Below, piece by piece: positions 63,621-64,000 of a stretch of DNA of 64,000 bases (the stretch's first letter is position 1; the number at the start of each line of letters is the position of its first letter). The position numbers were made by a program, and so were the translations under genes. The DNA is from an uncultured Litoreibacter sp. Lineage in GTDB: Bacteria; Pseudomonadota; Alphaproteobacteria; Rhodobacterales; Rhodobacteraceae. The stretch lies in assembly GCF_947487515.1 (NCBI RefSeq), contig NZ_CANKWO010000002.1:744001-808000 (forward strand), given 5' to 3'. The notes beneath the pieces are model-generated. The model searched no databases. It was not told the DNA's origin and was given only the letters and a program-made list of their open reading frames with translations.

Positions 63621-64000
63621 ATGGAAACGATTTACAGTGATCTGAAACAATTGGGCGGCCAAACCGATTTGCCGACCTCGCCAGAAGATGCAGTGCTAGA
63701 ACGCGTCTCTAATCCGCAAGCTGACGTGGCCTATTGCGTGCGCTTCACCGCGCCAGAGTTCACATCACTTTGCCCGATGACCGGACAACCTGACTTTGCA
63801 CATTTGGTGCTGGACTATGTTCCGGGTGAATTTTTGGTGGAATCCAAGTCGCTCAAGCTGTTCCTCGGGGCCTTTCGCAATCACGGCGCCTTCCACGAAG
63901 ACTGCACAATTTCGATCGCGCGGCGGTTGGTCGACTTCCTAAACCCGCAATGGTTGCGGATTGGCGGGTACTGGTATCCGCGGGGAGGCATTCCAATAGA
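63621..64000 (+). CDS. queF: NADPH-dependent preQ0 reductase (cut by window edge)
   Basis: Reduces preQ0 to preQ1. Only the first 126 codons lie inside the window; the C-terminus is beyond 64000. The catalytic Cys is in [13 protein letters not shown], and the NADPH-related motif [20 protein letters not shown] is present with the conserved Glu. An AAGGAGA site precedes the ATG. Likely the short (unimodular) type of about 155 residues. Confidence 0.95.
   Translation, partial: METIYSDLKQLGGQTDLPTSPEDAVLERVSNPQADVAYCVRFTAPEFTSLCPMTGQPDFAHLVLDYVPGEFLVESKSLKLFLGAFRNHGAFHEDCTISIARRLVDFLNPQWLRIGGYWYPRGGIPI

Noticed and set aside
1-64000. CRISPR arrays, insertion sequences, prophage or integrative element
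   Set aside because: No regularly spaced repeats, transposase, integrase or phage structural gene was found.

Overview
The window reads as a stretch of chromosome from a marine alphaproteobacterium of the Rhodobacterales (Roseobacter group). The grounds are the family content (MbfA-type ferritin/VIT1 iron exporter with an Irr-type ICE box, FzlA-like division protein, IalB-family protein, Rhizobium-type asparaginase, lone Hint-domain protein, petABC operon, a serC leader), moderately high GC and dense, often overlapping gene packing. I see no insertion sequence, prophage, CRISPR array or plasmid function. This is essentially core and conserved-accessory chromosome. Species cannot be named from the sequence alone.

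Layout. 1-8.5 kb: the start of ilvD (cut by the window edge), a CPBP protease, accD-folC, zapE, an MFS carrier, then an AEC transporter / fghA / HAD phosphatase operon. 8.5-11 kb: mbfA with an ICE operator, facing a small secreted protein with two TetR-like operators and a TetR gene. 10.7-20.3 kb: envelope and housekeeping genes (I78 inhibitor lipoprotein, mtgA, fzlA-queG-SDR operon, two L,D-transpeptidases flanking a CAP lipoprotein, a 58-residue secreted protein, rlmN, a Hint protein, an IalB protein, asparaginase). 20.3-30 kb: a hybrid histidine kinase divergent from an alpha-2-macroglobulin / pbpC operon. 30-40 kb: thiolase, a phosphatase, a UDP-sugar epimerase, DUF2585, a beta-helix/membrane protein, and serine synthesis (serC-serA divergent from serB). 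39.4-44.3 kb: a CoA-thioester catabolic operon (aldolase-like, acyl-CoA dehydrogenase, ADP-forming acyl-CoA ligase, CaiD-like hydratase). 44.4-50 kb: adenine deaminase and AMP nucleosidase, HU, an EamA exporter, aroC. 50.2-53.6 kb: a TPP riboswitch and thiBPQ. 53.6-56.4 kb: cytochrome bc1 (petABC). 56.5-61.4 kb: trmL and a six-gene minus-strand operon from dapF to a GNAT gene. 61.4-64 kb: tRNA-Lys(UUU) and the preQ0/preQ1 operon queC-D-E-F (queF cut by the window edge).

How genes work together. accD and folC are translationally coupled. fghA supplies the hydrolase step of glutathione-dependent formaldehyde oxidation. serC, serA and serB together make serine from 3-phosphoglycerate. amn plus ade would turn AMP into adenine and then hypoxanthine. 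queC/D/E/F make preQ1, and the distant queG finishes queuosine. thiBPQ imports thiamine under direct TPP control. petABC encodes the three catalytic subunits of complex III.

The most interesting unexplained points are a pair of near-identical operators 60 bp apart beside a TetR gene, a Hint domain with Ser in place of the usual Cys, an uncharacterised beta-helix/membrane protein, an acyl-CoA dehydrogenase with Asp at the usual catalytic Glu, and three convergent gene pairs whose stop codons share a single CTAG.
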